DNA of 64,000 nt from Roseinatronobacter alkalisoli (GCF_028745735.1 NZ_JAQZSM010000001.1:310001-374000), one strand, 5' to 3'; numbered from the stretch's first letter, positions 25,496 to 34,432 are shown. The notes: generated from the letters alone by a model not told the origin. Program-made: numbers and translations.

Positions 25496-26439
25496 ACGCG
25501 GGAAAGGTAATCACAGGTTCCGCCCCCTGGCGCGGCACGGCCTGGGCCATGGGCAAGCTGGGCCTGTCGGGGCGCACGCTGGTGATTGCTATTCCCATGC
25601 TGTGGCTGCTGGTGTTCTTTCTGGCGCCATTTTTCGTGCTGGGGCGTATTTCGCTGGCCGAGGCCATCATTGCCCGCCCGCCCTATACGCCCTTGTTTGA
25701 ACGTGGTCCTGACGGGTCGCTGGAAATCATCGCCAGTCTGGAAAACTACCGCTTCCTGCTGACTGATGCGCTGTATCGCAATGCCTATCTGTCCTCGATC
25801 CGGATTGCTGCGGTCTCGACGATTTTTGCGCTGCTGATCGGTTATCCGATGGCCTATTTCATTGCCCGTGCGCCGGAACCGCGCCGGTCCTTGCTGTTGC
25901 TGCTGGTGATCCTGCCCTTCTGGACAAGCTTTTTGTTGCGGGTTTATGCATGGATGGGCTTCCTGCGCAGCAATGGTGTGATCAACAACATGCTGATGGG
26001 CATGGGGGTGATCGACCAGCCATTGGTGATGATGCAGACCGATTTCGCGGTCTATATCGGCATCGTCTATACCTATCTGCCCTTCATGATCCTGCCACTT
26101 TATGCGAACCTGACCAAACTGGATGGCGCGCTACTGGAAGCGGCGAGTGACCTTGGCGCTTCGCCCATGGTGACGTTTTTCACCGTTACCCTGCCGCTGT
26201 CGCTGCCCGGTATTGTGGCCGGGTCCATGCTGGTCTTCATTCCCGCGATCGGGGAGTATGTGATCCCCGCGCTTCTGGGCGGGCCTGATACGCTGATGAT
26301 TGGGCGCGTGCTTTGGGATGAATTCTTCGGCAGTCGTGACTGGCCGGTGGCATCTGCGGTGGCGATTGTCATGCTGGTGCTGGTGGTTGCGCCGATCATG
26401 TGGCTACAATCGGTGCAGAACCGACGGGGGACAGAATGA
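25492..26439 (+). CDS. potH: Polyamine ABC transporter permease (PotH type)
   Basis: This 315-residue inner-membrane permease has about six helices and the coupling loop EAASDLGASPMVTFFTVTLP (about residues 216-235). The extended periplasmic loop after the first helix (RPPYTPLFERGPDGSLEIIA) is usual for PotB/PotH. Its start overlaps potG and its stop overlaps potI, both as ATGA, so the subunits are made in coupled amounts. Confidence 0.92.
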   Translation: MNAGKVITGSAPWRGTAWAMGKLGLSGRTLVIAIPMLWLLVFFLAPFFVLGRISLAEAIIARPPYTPLFERGPDGSLEIIASLENYRFLLTDALYRNAYLSSIRIAAVSTIFALLIGYPMAYFIARAPEPRRSLLLLLVILPFWTSFLLRVYAWMGFLRSNGVINNMLMGMGVIDQPLVMMQTDFAVYIGIVYTYLPFMILPLYANLTKLDGALLEAASDLGASPMVTFFTVTLPLSLPGIVAGSMLVFIPAIGEYVIPALLGGPDTLMIGRVLWDEFFGSRDWPVASAVAIVMLVLVVAPIMWLQSVQNRRGTE

Positions 26440-27239
26440 TGCGTGGATGGTTCCTGCCTGTCGCGGTTCTGCTGGGGTTCATCTTTCTGTATGCGCCAAT
26501 CATTTCGCTGGTGGTGTTTTCATTCAATGATAGTCGCCTTGTGACTGTGTGGGGCGGGTTTTCGACCCGGTGGTATGGCGCGTTGATGAATGACCGCCAG
26601 ATCATCGGCGCGGCATGGGTCAGCCTGAAGGTGGCATTTTTCAGCGCCACACTGGCTACAATCATCGGCACGCTGGGCGCGTTTGTCCTGACGCGCTTCA
26701 GCCGCTTTACCGGGCGTCTGCTGCTGACAGGCATGATTACCGCACCGCTGGTCATGCCCGAAGTGATCACCGGCCTGTCGCTGTTGTTGTTGTTCATTTC
26801 CATGGAACTTTCCCTTGGCTGGCCCGCAGGGCGGGGCATGACAACCGTGATCATTGCGCATACGACATTCTGCGCCGCGTTTGTCGCGGTGATTGCCCAG
26901 TCGCGGCTGCGCAGCATGGACGAGTCGCTGGAAGAAGCTGCGCGCGATCTGGGTGCGGGGCCGGTGCGGGTGTTCTTTGACGTGACCTTGCCGGTGATTA
27001 CGCCCGCGCTGGTGTCGGGCTGGCTGCTGGCCTTCACGCTGTCGCTGGATGATTTGGTCATCGCCAGTTTTGTGACGGGGCCGGGGGCATCAACCTTGCC
27101 GATGGTCATCTTCTCCAAGGTGCGGCTGGGGGTTAGCCCGGATGTGAATGCGCTGGCGACCATCATCATCGGCTTTGTCTTTGTCGCGGTTCTGGCTGCG
27201 GGCTGGCTGATGCGCAAGCAGATGTCGAAAGGGCTGTAA
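26436..27239 (+). CDS. potI: Polyamine ABC transporter permease (PotI type)
   Basis: This 267-residue inner-membrane permease completes the potFGHI importer. The first helix is followed by SFNDSRLVTVWGGFSTRWY, typical of PotC/PotI, and the coupling loop reads EEAARDLGAGPVRVFFDVTLP. The ATG at 26436 gives an ATGA overlap with potH; an in-frame ATG at 26400 lies inside potH. No clear terminator follows. The repeated element at 27306 begins 66 bases after its stop. Confidence 0.92.
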   Translation: MMRGWFLPVAVLLGFIFLYAPIISLVVFSFNDSRLVTVWGGFSTRWYGALMNDRQIIGAAWVSLKVAFFSATLATIIGTLGAFVLTRFSRFTGRLLLTGMITAPLVMPEVITGLSLLLLFISMELSLGWPAGRGMTTVIIAHTTFCAAFVAVIAQSRLRSMDESLEEAARDLGAGPVRVFFDVTLPVITPALVSGWLLAFTLSLDDLVIASFVTGPGASTLPMVIFSKVRLGVSPDVNALATIIIGFVFVAVLAAGWLMRKQMSKGL

Positions 27240-27305
27240 GGCCCCGCGCTGCAGCCTTGTGGTATCAGGCGGAGCCGCAAGGTTGTTCGCCGCGCGGGCA
27301 TGTAG

Positions 27306-27540
27306 CAGAGGTTGGCGCATCCAAAAGCGCAGAACAGAGGGCGCAAGCCCGCCGCGCCATCGGCGGGCCGTCCAACGGCCTGCCGGTTACGCCCACGACA
27401 CGCCAAGCCTTGAGTGCCGGAGTATGCCGCCTGCATAAAGTGAGCTTCTGCAACGTGGGACCGGCAGTCCCCGGCCCGCCGATAGCGCGGGCTTTGTGCG
27501 CACGCCAACGCCTGCTTCAGATCAGAACTAGCCAGACAGG
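27306..27540 (+). repeat. Dispersed structured intergenic element, copy 1
   Basis: This non-coding stretch closely resembles 59637-59868 in the same orientation, with the best match over 27355-27499. Arm CGGCGGGCCG (27361-27370) is complementary to CGGCCCGCCG (27472-27481), and inside it CTGCCGGT (27380-27387) pairs with ACCGGCAG (27460-27467). The left arm could instead pair with GCCCGCCG at 27347-27354. In copy 2 the outer arms differ at one position on each side and still pair. It occupies most of the 395-base gap (27240-27634) between convergent potI and the transpeptidase gene. In the rest of that gap I see only a weak 57-codon frame from 27550. Confidence 0.75.
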
Positions 27541-27634
27541 GAAGGAGTGATGCTTATCGACAGCGATACGCCCCAGATGGAACACGCCCCAGAAGAAAAC
27601 GCGGGCAGCCTAGGCCTGCCTGCGCATCAGCCGG

Positions 27635-28216
27635 TCACCGGTTCCAGAATCGGAGTCGGGCCGGTGTTATGCCGCCTCCCGGTTTGGTGCTGGCGGTCAG
27701 CATGGGCGCAGGGCCGGGGCTGATATGGATTGGGGTGCCATTGCGGACCATGGCATAGATATCTTCCATCTCGCGGTCGCTGACAGCGATGCAGCCATCG
27801 GTCCAGTTCCCGCGTGCATTCTGGAATTGCGGTCCACGTCCGTGGATGAAGATATCACCACCCGGTCGCCAGCCATTTTCACGCGCATGTTCTTTGTCTG
27901 CTTCATTCGGATAATCAAGCCCGATGGACAGATGGAAGCGGCTGTTTGGGTTGCGCCGGTCGATGATGTAGTTGCCTTCGGGGGTACGGCGGTCGCCTTC
28001 GCGTTCCTTATGGCCATAAGGATTGCCGCCCAGATCCACCTCGAACACGCGCAGCAAGCGGTCATGATGCCATAATTCCATCCGCCGACTGGCCTTGTAG
28101 ACCATGACCTGCGTGACCTCCGGACCGTTATAGGTGCGGAATTTGCTGGGCTTTGTGGAACAGGCTGCAACAGCGACCAGCACCGTCAAAGCTGCGATCA
28201 GGCGAAAAAACTGCAT
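27635..28216 (-). CDS. L,D-transpeptidase family lipoprotein (YkuD domain)
   Basis: This 193-residue envelope protein probably cross-links peptidoglycan or attaches proteins to it by L,D-transpeptidation. The signal sequence ends in VAAC (Cys19), a lipobox, so it is likely anchored in a membrane facing the periplasm. The YkuD domain spans about residues 35-170 and contains HGRGP and the catalytic cysteine in TDGCIAVSDREM, where Thr-Asp replaces the more usual Ser-x. The ATG follows an AGAGG site. It is transcribed alone, towards potI. Confidence 0.87.
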   Translation of the reverse strand: MQFFRLIAALTVLVAVAACSTKPSKFRTYNGPEVTQVMVYKASRRMELWHHDRLLRVFEVDLGGNPYGHKEREGDRRTPEGNYIIDRRNPNSRFHLSIGLDYPNEADKEHARENGWRPGGDIFIHGRGPQFQNARGNWTDGCIAVSDREMEDIYAMVRNGTPIHISPGPAPMLTASTKPGGGITPARLRFWNR

Positions 28217-28310
28217 TACTGCCTCTGGCTTTTCTTATAGCCTTGCCTGAATTTCACGATTCTGCCAAGTCATTTCGCAATTCCGATCACGCAACCGTGT
28301 CGGCCATGCT

Positions 28311-29090
28311 TCAGTTCTTGTCCTGCGCGTTCAGACGATTTTCGATGGCAGCAAGGCGACGCAGCACTTCATCGCGGTAATCTTCGGTCGCCTGATTGCT
28401 TTCGGCGGCATGCGCATCCTGCATTGAATTCACGATCAGACCGACCAGCAGGTTCACCACCGCGAACGTGGTGACCATGATGAAGGGCACAAAGAATGCC
28501 CATGCATAGGGATAGGTTTCCATAACTGGGCGGACAATGCCCATCGACCATGATTCCAGCGTCATGATCTGGAACAATGTGTAACCCGAATTGCCCAGAT
28601 CCCCGAACCAGTCAGGAAAGCTGTCCTTGAACAGATTGGTGGCCATCACCGCGCCGATATAGAACAGCATCCCCATCAGCAAAAACACCGACCCCATGCC
28701 GGGCAGGGCCTTGATGAACCCTTCGACCACACGGCGCAGATTGGGGCTGACTGACACCACGCGCAACAGTCGCAGAATGCGCAGGGCGCGCAACACGCTG
28801 AAGGTCTGGGCACCAGGCATCAGCGAAATGCCCACGATCAGGAAATCGAACACATTCCAGCCTGACCGGAAAAATGACAACCGCTGCGCGTGAAACTTCA
28901 GCGCAATTTCCAGCACAAAGACTGACAGGCACAATTTGTCGAGTGTCAGGATAAGCGGCCCCGCAGCCCCCATCAGGGTGTCGGATGTTTCCATGCCCAG
29001 CAGAATGGCGTTGAATACGATGACCCCGATAATCCCGTTGCGCACCCATGCCTGTGCAAGAAAGGCGGCGGTTTTTTCACGGCTGAACAT
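28311..29090 (-). CDS. Bacterial voltage-gated sodium channel (NaChBac/NavMs family)
   Basis: This 259-residue six-helix ion channel should assemble as a homotetramer in the inner membrane. S4 carries four arginines at every third position (101, 104, 107, 110 in SVLRALRILRLLRVV), the voltage-sensor signature. The pore filter TLESWSM at 177-183 is the known sodium-selective filter of bacterial Nav channels. A charged helical tail (residues about 224-256) fits the C-terminal four-helix coiled coil. I chose the ATG at 29090 because GGGGAAAG precedes it and because earlier starts overlap the upstream gene. Such channels are associated with marine or alkaline, sodium-rich habitats; a role in pH or motility here is inference. 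Confidence 0.93.
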   Translation of the reverse strand: MFSREKTAAFLAQAWVRNGIIGVIVFNAILLGMETSDTLMGAAGPLILTLDKLCLSVFVLEIALKFHAQRLSFFRSGWNVFDFLIVGISLMPGAQTFSVLRALRILRLLRVVSVSPNLRRVVEGFIKALPGMGSVFLLMGMLFYIGAVMATNLFKDSFPDWFGDLGNSGYTLFQIMTLESWSMGIVRPVMETYPYAWAFFVPFIMVTTFAVVNLLVGLIVNSMQDAHAAESNQATEDYRDEVLRRLAAIENRLNAQDKN

Positions 29091-29127
29091 CGTCTTTCCC
29101 CAGGTCACTGTCATTGGCTGCGATATG

Positions 29128-30336
29128 CTATTTCGTGAACCGGGCTGCAAGCTCCACATGGGGGCTGAAGCGAAATTGATCGATGACCTGCACCCAATCC
29201 AGCCGGTAGCCGCCCTGTATCAGCAATTTCGCATCGCGCGCGAAACTGACGGGGTTGCATGACACGGCTGCGATACGAGGCACGCGGCTGTTGGCGAGTG
29301 CCCGCGCCTGCGCGTCTGCGCCTGCGCGGGGCGGGTCAATGACCACTGCGTCAAAGCGCGCCAGATCTTCCGGCAGGACCGGGTTGCGGAACAGGTCGCG
29401 GGTTTGCGTGGTGATGCGTTTCAGCCCCTGCGCCTGCCGCCATCCTGCATCAAGCGCGTGCAGCATGGCCGCGTCACTTTCAATGGCAAGGATTTCGCTG
29501 CTTTCGGCCAGTGTCAGCGCGAAAGTGCCGCAGCCAGCGAAAAGGTCGGCCACATGGCTGGCCGTACCGACCGCCTCCGCGACAGCGGCCTGCAAGGCGG
29601 CTTCGGCGGGTTTGGTCGCTTGCAGGAACGCACCGGGCGGCGGCGTGACATGCGCGCGCCCGATAGTGTGAAAGGGCGGCTGCGCCTGCGCGATCACATC
29701 GCCATCCCATGCAAGGCGCGCCAGCCCTGCCTGGCCTGCCCACTGCCCCAGCCGCGCGCGCATTGCGTCGTCCAGTGTCTTGCCATCCGTCACAGCCAGG
29801 TCAAGCCCCGCGTCCGATATGGTCAGCGCCAGCGCCAGTTCCCCTTTGCGTGACCCCTCGCGCGCGGTCAGATCCTCCAGCACCGGCAGGGCGGCAATCA
29901 GCGCAGGGTGCAGGATCAGGCATTCGGGAACGGCGGTCACCACATCCGATGCGCGGGCATGAAACCCCACCAATGCCCCGTTCTTCAGCCTGCGTCCCGC
30001 AAAACCTGCGCGTCGGCGGCTGTGCAAGGGCGAGATATGCGGCGTGCGAAACGGCGCCTCGACCCCTTGGGCCGACAGCGCGTGGCGCACGATGTCCTGC
30101 TTCCAGCCGGTGACAAATTCTTCGCGCGCATGTTGCAAGGCGCAGCCACCGCAGGCGCGGTAATGCGGGCAGGGCGGTCTGATCCGCTGATCGGATGGGG
30201 TGAGAATGCGCGGCGTGGCGATGCGCCCCTGAACGACATCGCCTTCGACCACTTCGCCCGGCAGGGTGCGGGGCACGAAGACGGGACCTTCGGCAATGCC
30301 ATCGCCATGATGGCCCAGTCGGGTGATGGTGATCAT
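29128..30336 (-). CDS. RlmD/TrmA-type RNA 5-methyluridine methyltransferase
   Basis: This 402-residue S-adenosylmethionine-dependent enzyme should methylate uridine C5 in 23S rRNA or tRNA. The N-terminal region resembles a TRAM domain. An iron-sulfur cluster site is formed by Cys56, Cys62, Cys65 (CPHYRACGGC) and Cys139 (PECL). The SAM motif is DLFAGCGTFAL, followed by the substrate loop DPPRAGAD and the catalytic Cys360 in SCNPVSFARD. RlmD and RlmC are both possible. It overlaps the VOC gene by ATGA, and the sodium-channel gene starts 37 bases after its stop. Confidence 0.9.
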   Translation of the reverse strand: MITITRLGHHGDGIAEGPVFVPRTLPGEVVEGDVVQGRIATPRILTPSDQRIRPPCPHYRACGGCALQHAREEFVTGWKQDIVRHALSAQGVEAPFRTPHISPLHSRRRAGFAGRRLKNGALVGFHARASDVVTAVPECLILHPALIAALPVLEDLTAREGSRKGELALALTISDAGLDLAVTDGKTLDDAMRARLGQWAGQAGLARLAWDGDVIAQAQPPFHTIGRAHVTPPPGAFLQATKPAEAALQAAVAEAVGTASHVADLFAGCGTFALTLAESSEILAIESDAAMLHALDAGWRQAQGLKRITTQTRDLFRNPVLPEDLARFDAVVIDPPRAGADAQARALANSRVPRIAAVSCNPVSFARDAKLLIQGGYRLDWVQVIDQFRFSPHVELAARFTK

Positions 30337-30755
30337 AATGGACGGGCGGGGGAAAATGCGTAGCCATCTGGCGACAGGATCGTCGCCTCGCGCAGCCCAT
30401 GGGGTTTGTCGGCGGGTGGTTCCAGCACCTGATTGGGCGCAGCACGGGCGACCGCCGCGTCAGGGTCAAGCCCGAACAGGTAAATCTGCACCCCTGCGCC
30501 GCGTGGTGGATTTTCGGGCAAAACGCCCAGCAGCGGATGCGCGCCATAGGTGCCATCGGAATGCAATTGCAGGATCATCTGACCATGGGTCACAATCGCA
30601 AAATCGGCGCCGGCGCGATAGGCGCGCAACCCGAACACATCCTGCAAGAACGCCACCGTTGCCAACACATCACGGCAAAGCAGGTTCACGCCGATGCCGG
30701 TCAGAGACTGGCCTAATACTTCAGGCTTGACCGTGTCGAAATCCATAATGTTCAT
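30333..30755 (-). CDS. VOC-fold (glyoxalase/bleomycin resistance) family protein
   Basis: This 140-residue cytoplasmic protein has the paired beta-alpha-beta-beta-beta modules of the vicinal oxygen chelate fold (GVNLLCRDVLATVAFLQDVFG, then ATILSPDGYAFS). The superfamily includes metal-dependent lyases, dioxygenases and drug-binding proteins. I cannot assign full metal ligands or a substrate. It is fixed in an operon, overlapping the ABC exporter gene upstream and the methyltransferase gene downstream by ATGA. Confidence 0.8.
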   Translation of the reverse strand: MNIMDFDTVKPEVLGQSLTGIGVNLLCRDVLATVAFLQDVFGLRAYRAGADFAIVTHGQMILQLHSDGTYGAHPLLGVLPENPPRGAGVQIYLFGLDPDAAVARAAPNQVLEPPADKPHGLREATILSPDGYAFSPARPL

Positions 30756-32644
30756 TCGGTTCCCAAAAATCCGCCGGATTGCCGTTCCCAGAACCGGGCA
30801 TATGTGCCACCCTTGGCCAGCAATTCATCATGCGAGCCTTGCTCAATGATGTGCCCATCGTCAAGCACGATAATCCGGTCCAGCTGTGCGATGGTAGAAA
30901 GCCTGTGGGCAATGGCCAGTACGGTCTTGCCTTCCATCAGCGGCTCCAGCGCGGATTGCACAGCCGCTTCCACTTCGGAATCCAGCGCTGATGTCGCTTC
31001 ATCCAGCACCAGAACAGGGGCGTTTTTCAGGAATGCGCGAGCAAGGGCAATGCGCTGGCGCTGCCCACCCGACAAGCGGACGCCACGTTCGCCCAGATGC
31101 GCGTCATAGCCTTTGCGTCCTTCATGGTCTTGCAGGTCCACAATGAAATCATGCGCCTCGGCGGCGCGGGCGGCCGCTTCGACCTGTTCGCGCGTAGCAT
31201 CTGCGCGGCCATAGCGGATATTCTCAAAGGCTGATCGGTTGAACATCGCAGTTTCCTGCGTGACCATGGCGATATTGCGCCGCAGGCTTTCCTGCGTCAG
31301 CGCGCGAATATCGTGACCGTCCAGCGTGATGCGCCCGCCTTCGACATCATAAAGCCGCAGCAACAACGCAACCAGGGTGGATTTTCCCGCGCCGGACGCG
31401 CCCACAATCCCGATCTTTTCGCCCGCGGCCACATGCAGTGACATATCCGTGACCCCGCCTGTACGCCGCCCATAGGCAAAATCCACGCCGTCAAAACGAA
31501 TTTCACCGCTGACGCGGCCCAGATCGGTGGCATCAGGCGCATCGGTCAGGTCAGGGGCCGGGGTCAGGGTTTTCATGCCATCCTCGATCTCGCCCAGATT
31601 GCCGTAAATGGCCATCAGCACGAAACTGACCCAACCTGTCATCTGCGCAATGCGAATGGCCACGGCCCCGGCGGCGGCAATCCCGCCCGGTGTGGCCGCG
31701 CCGATGGTCCAAAGCCAGATCGTGCCCCCGATCAGCAGCACCGGCAGCACCCCAGCAACCACCATCAGCCAGAACCGGAAAAGTGCCTGCACTTCGCCGA
31801 ATTCAATGGCACGGTTGCGGAAAATGCCCATCGCGTTCAGGGCGGCGCGGTCCTCGAATTCGGCATGGGCGAACAGTTTGACAGTCTTGATATTGGTGAT
31901 GGTGTCCACCACCTGCCCACTGACCTGCGCGCGTGCCCCCGCCCTTGCGCCTGCGGATTTGCGCACCTTTGGCAGGAAATACCGGATCAGCGCCAGATAC
32001 CCCACCAGCCACACGGCCAGCGCAAACGCGATGCGCAGGTCAATCGTCAGCAGCAGCACCACAGACCCGATGATCGATGCCAGCGCAAAAGCCATAGTGT
32101 TTATGGTTTCATTGGCCACTTCGGTCAGTGCGCGCGCGGTCTGAACCTGTTTTTGCGCAATCCGGCCTGCGAAATCATTGTCAAAAAAGGTGACAGGCTG
32201 GCCCAATGTCCAGCGGTTCAGCCGCGATTGCACCAGCACATAGACATTGGGCTGCACCACAATAGCATTCGCCGCTGATGACAACCCGAAGGCCAGCGGG
32301 CGCAGGATGACGAAAAACAGCACAAAACCGGCAATCAGTCCCAGATGTTGGCCAAAAAAGCCTTCTGGGCCGGTTTCCACAACTGCATCAATGATCCAGC
32401 CCATCAGCATGGCTGACACAACCTCGGTTGTGCCCACCAGCGCGGAAATGGCCGCGGCCAGCAGCAGGACCGGCCAGGCGCCGCGCGCCGACCACAGGAT
32501 AAACCGCCACAGGCTACGGGGCGGGGCCGTGTCGGCAGGGGCGAATGCGTCGATCAACCCCGCGAGCCATTGGGTGCCCTGTGCCCGCTGCGGGGTCGTC
32601 AGCGTTGGTTCTGTGTCAGTTCGTTGCAGCACAAGGCCCCTCAT
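30752..32644 (-). CDS. ABC exporter, fused membrane and ATPase domains (MsbA/multidrug type)
   Basis: This 630-residue half-transporter should act as a dimer in the inner membrane. Six helices occupy about residues 50-350, preceded by a roughly 45-residue N-terminal cytoplasmic part. The ATPase domain has Walker A GASGAGKST, signature LSGGQRQRIALARA, Walker B VLVLDEATSALD and switch IAHRLST. Lipid, drug or peptide substrates are all possible for this subfamily. No strong ribosome site precedes the ATG, so the start is somewhat uncertain. It sits between cca and the VOC gene in the minus-strand operon. Confidence 0.9.
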   Translation of the reverse strand: MRGLVLQRTDTEPTLTTPQRAQGTQWLAGLIDAFAPADTAPPRSLWRFILWSARGAWPVLLLAAAISALVGTTEVVSAMLMGWIIDAVVETGPEGFFGQHLGLIAGFVLFFVILRPLAFGLSSAANAIVVQPNVYVLVQSRLNRWTLGQPVTFFDNDFAGRIAQKQVQTARALTEVANETINTMAFALASIIGSVVLLLTIDLRIAFALAVWLVGYLALIRYFLPKVRKSAGARAGARAQVSGQVVDTITNIKTVKLFAHAEFEDRAALNAMGIFRNRAIEFGEVQALFRFWLMVVAGVLPVLLIGGTIWLWTIGAATPGGIAAAGAVAIRIAQMTGWVSFVLMAIYGNLGEIEDGMKTLTPAPDLTDAPDATDLGRVSGEIRFDGVDFAYGRRTGGVTDMSLHVAAGEKIGIVGASGAGKSTLVALLLRLYDVEGGRITLDGHDIRALTQESLRRNIAMVTQETAMFNRSAFENIRYGRADATREQVEAAARAAEAHDFIVDLQDHEGRKGYDAHLGERGVRLSGGQRQRIALARAFLKNAPVLVLDEATSALDSEVEAAVQSALEPLMEGKTVLAIAHRLSTIAQLDRIIVLDDGHIIEQGSHDELLAKGGTYARFWERQSGGFLGTE

Positions 32645-32687
32645 TCGCTTTTGGGAACATATAGGGGCAGGGGGCGGGGTTGGCCAG

Positions 32688-33833
32688 TCAGCCGAGCAAT
32701 TCCTTGCGCGTCAGTGTCAACCCGGAGGCCAGCCAGCGCGTCTCCAGCGCTTTCAGCTGCTCGCCCAATGCGGGGCCTTGCAGATGTGGCAGATCCGCTG
32801 CGCGCACCGGGAAACTGGCCGCGCCGCCGCGTTGCAATTCCGCCTGCCAGTCAGGCGGCAGGGGGCTTTCCAGAAGTGCTGCGCGCGCCAGAATGACATC
32901 TGCACCCGGTTCGGGGCCAAGCCGGTAGCCCAGTTCAGCTGCAGCCTGCAGCGTTGCAATGGCACCGCGCATCTGCCCAAGCTGGCGCGTTTCCGCGCGG
33001 GTCAGCCGCAGCCGGTCGGGCGCACCTTCCGGCCCCCCAAGCACCAGCAGACGGCGCAGCCACCGGGGCGGGATACCCGCTTCCAGATGAACAAGGCGCG
33101 GCAGCGCTTGTGGATCTGCACCCGGCAACACCTGCGCAAGCGCGCCACATTGTGCCATGGCCGCGACCGCAGGCGCTGGGTCCGGCGCGGCCAGAAGTTT
33201 GCGCATTTCCGCCCCGATACGTTCCGCCGATAGCTGACCCATACCGCCTGCGCCGCGCGCGCAGGCGTCCAGCGCGTCGGCGTCAAGCCCCTGTGCGGGG
33301 TCACCATATTGGGCGTGAAAGCGGAAAAACCGCAGAATGCGCAGGTAATCCTCATTGATGCGGGCAAGGGCATCACCCACGAACCGCACCCGCTGTGCGC
33401 GCAGGTCGGCCATTCCGTCCAGTGGGTCGGTGACATGGCCGCGCGCATCGGCATAAAGCGCGTTCATGGTGAAATCGCGCCGCGCCGCATCCTCGGTTAC
33501 GTCACTGGAAAACGCCACTGTCGCATGGCGGCCATGGGTTGCCACATCGCGGCGCATGGTCGTAACCTCAAAACCTTCGCCGTCCAGCACAAGGGTAATG
33601 GTGCCGTGGTCCAGCCCCGTGGGCACCGCGCGAATGCCCGCGGCCTGCGCCAGTTCGATAACCCGTTCGGGATGCGCATCGGTGGTTATATCCACATCGG
33701 TTACCGCCACACCCAGCAACGCGTTGCGCACGCAGCCCCCCACGACAAATGCCTGATGACCCGCATCCGACAACAGCGCCAGCACGGCTTGCGTGCGCGG
33801 ATTGCTTAACCACTCCCCGGTTATGGTCTGCAT
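32688..33833 (-). CDS. cca: CCA tRNA nucleotidyltransferase/poly(A) polymerase family protein
   Basis: This 381-residue cytoplasmic enzyme adds or repairs the 3' CCA end of tRNA. The class II nucleotidyltransferase head shows VVGGCVRNALLG (residues 31-41) and the metal-binding DVD at 46-48. RRDFTMNALYAD and the RNA-binding neck (RINEDYLRILRFFRFHAQYG) follow. The C-terminal region is shorter than in E. coli and has no HD domain visible to me. The start lies within the last 13 bases of the Nudix gene, so the two are coupled. Confidence 0.92.
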   Translation of the reverse strand: MQTITGEWLSNPRTQAVLALLSDAGHQAFVVGGCVRNALLGVAVTDVDITTDAHPERVIELAQAAGIRAVPTGLDHGTITLVLDGEGFEVTTMRRDVATHGRHATVAFSSDVTEDAARRDFTMNALYADARGHVTDPLDGMADLRAQRVRFVGDALARINEDYLRILRFFRFHAQYGDPAQGLDADALDACARGAGGMGQLSAERIGAEMRKLLAAPDPAPAVAAMAQCGALAQVLPGADPQALPRLVHLEAGIPPRWLRRLLVLGGPEGAPDRLRLTRAETRQLGQMRGAIATLQAAAELGYRLGPEPGADVILARAALLESPLPPDWQAELQRGGAASFPVRAADLPHLQGPALGEQLKALETRWLASGLTLTRKELLG

Positions 33834-34432
33834 CGGTCCATCCTGTCGGCCAGCCCGCGCAGAATACGCGCTGTCGCGCCCCAGATGTAATACGGCCCCC
33901 AGGGCACAATATAGAAGTTCCGCCAGGTTCCCTGCCAGATGCGCCGCTCTATGCGGAAACGGGTGGGGTCGGTTACATGCGACAGGGGCGCGCAGAACAC
34001 CTCTGCCACCTCGCCCGGTTCGGCGCGCGGGGTGAAATCACCCGTCACCTGCGCCAGAACCGGGGTTACCTGAAATCCGGTGACGGTTTCATGCGGCGGC
34101 AGGCAGCCAAGAATGTCAACGTACCCTTCCGGCAGGCCGATTTCCTCGCGGGCTTCGCGCAGGGCAGTGGCCACGCAATCCTTGTCCTGCGGGTCCTGCC
34201 CCCCCCCAGGAAAGGCAATCTGCCCCGGATGATGGCGCAAATGCGATGCACGCTTGGTCAGAATGACCTGTGCACCATCCGGGCCGTGCTGAATGGCCAC
34301 CAGCACAGCAGCAGGGCGCAACACGCGATTTTCAGGCAGGACAACCGCAGGGTTCAGGTCAAAATCACTGGACGCTCCCACATCCCGCGCGGCCAGTGCC
34401 GCGCGCAGATGCGGGATCGGGTCACCCGCCAT
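33821..34432 (-). CDS. Nudix hydrolase, CoA pyrophosphatase (NudL/YeaB) type
   Basis: This 203-residue cytoplasmic Nudix enzyme probably cleaves CoA or acyl-CoA into phosphopantetheine and 3',5'-ADP. The CoA-type motif LTKRASHLRHHPGQIAFPGG precedes the Nudix box GGQDPQDKDCVATALREAR, followed by EEIGL. The first conserved Glu of the G-x5-E pattern is Asp here, a mild change. I chose the ATG at 34432, which overlaps the hslO stop by 11 bases and follows GAAGG; an ATG at 34480 would overlap hslO by 59 bases. It overlaps cca downstream. Confidence 0.87.
   Translation of the reverse strand: MAGDPIPHLRAALAARDVGASSDFDLNPAVVLPENRVLRPAAVLVAIQHGPDGAQVILTKRASHLRHHPGQIAFPGGGQDPQDKDCVATALREAREEIGLPEGYVDILGCLPPHETVTGFQVTPVLAQVTGDFTPRAEPGEVAEVFCAPLSHVTDPTRFRIERRIWQGTWRNFYIVPWGPYYIWGATARILRGLADRMDRCRP

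Noticed and set aside
27265-27453. Minus-strand short peptide inside repeat copy 1, similar to one in copy 2 (GVTGRPxDGPP)
   Set aside because: The two copies differ by a one-base insertion or deletion within the shared region, which breaks the common frame, and the conserved features are stems rather than codons.
26396-27508. Minus-strand frame of 370 codons opposite potI and across the repeat element
   Set aside because: It runs opposite a clear permease and through the non-coding repeat; composition is Thr/Ser/Met-rich in the way of antisense frames.
27550-27723. 57-codon plus-strand frame with GGAAGGAG upstream
   Set aside because: The ribosome site is only two bases from the ATG, the frame overlaps the transpeptidase gene in antisense over half its length, and no family is recognisable.
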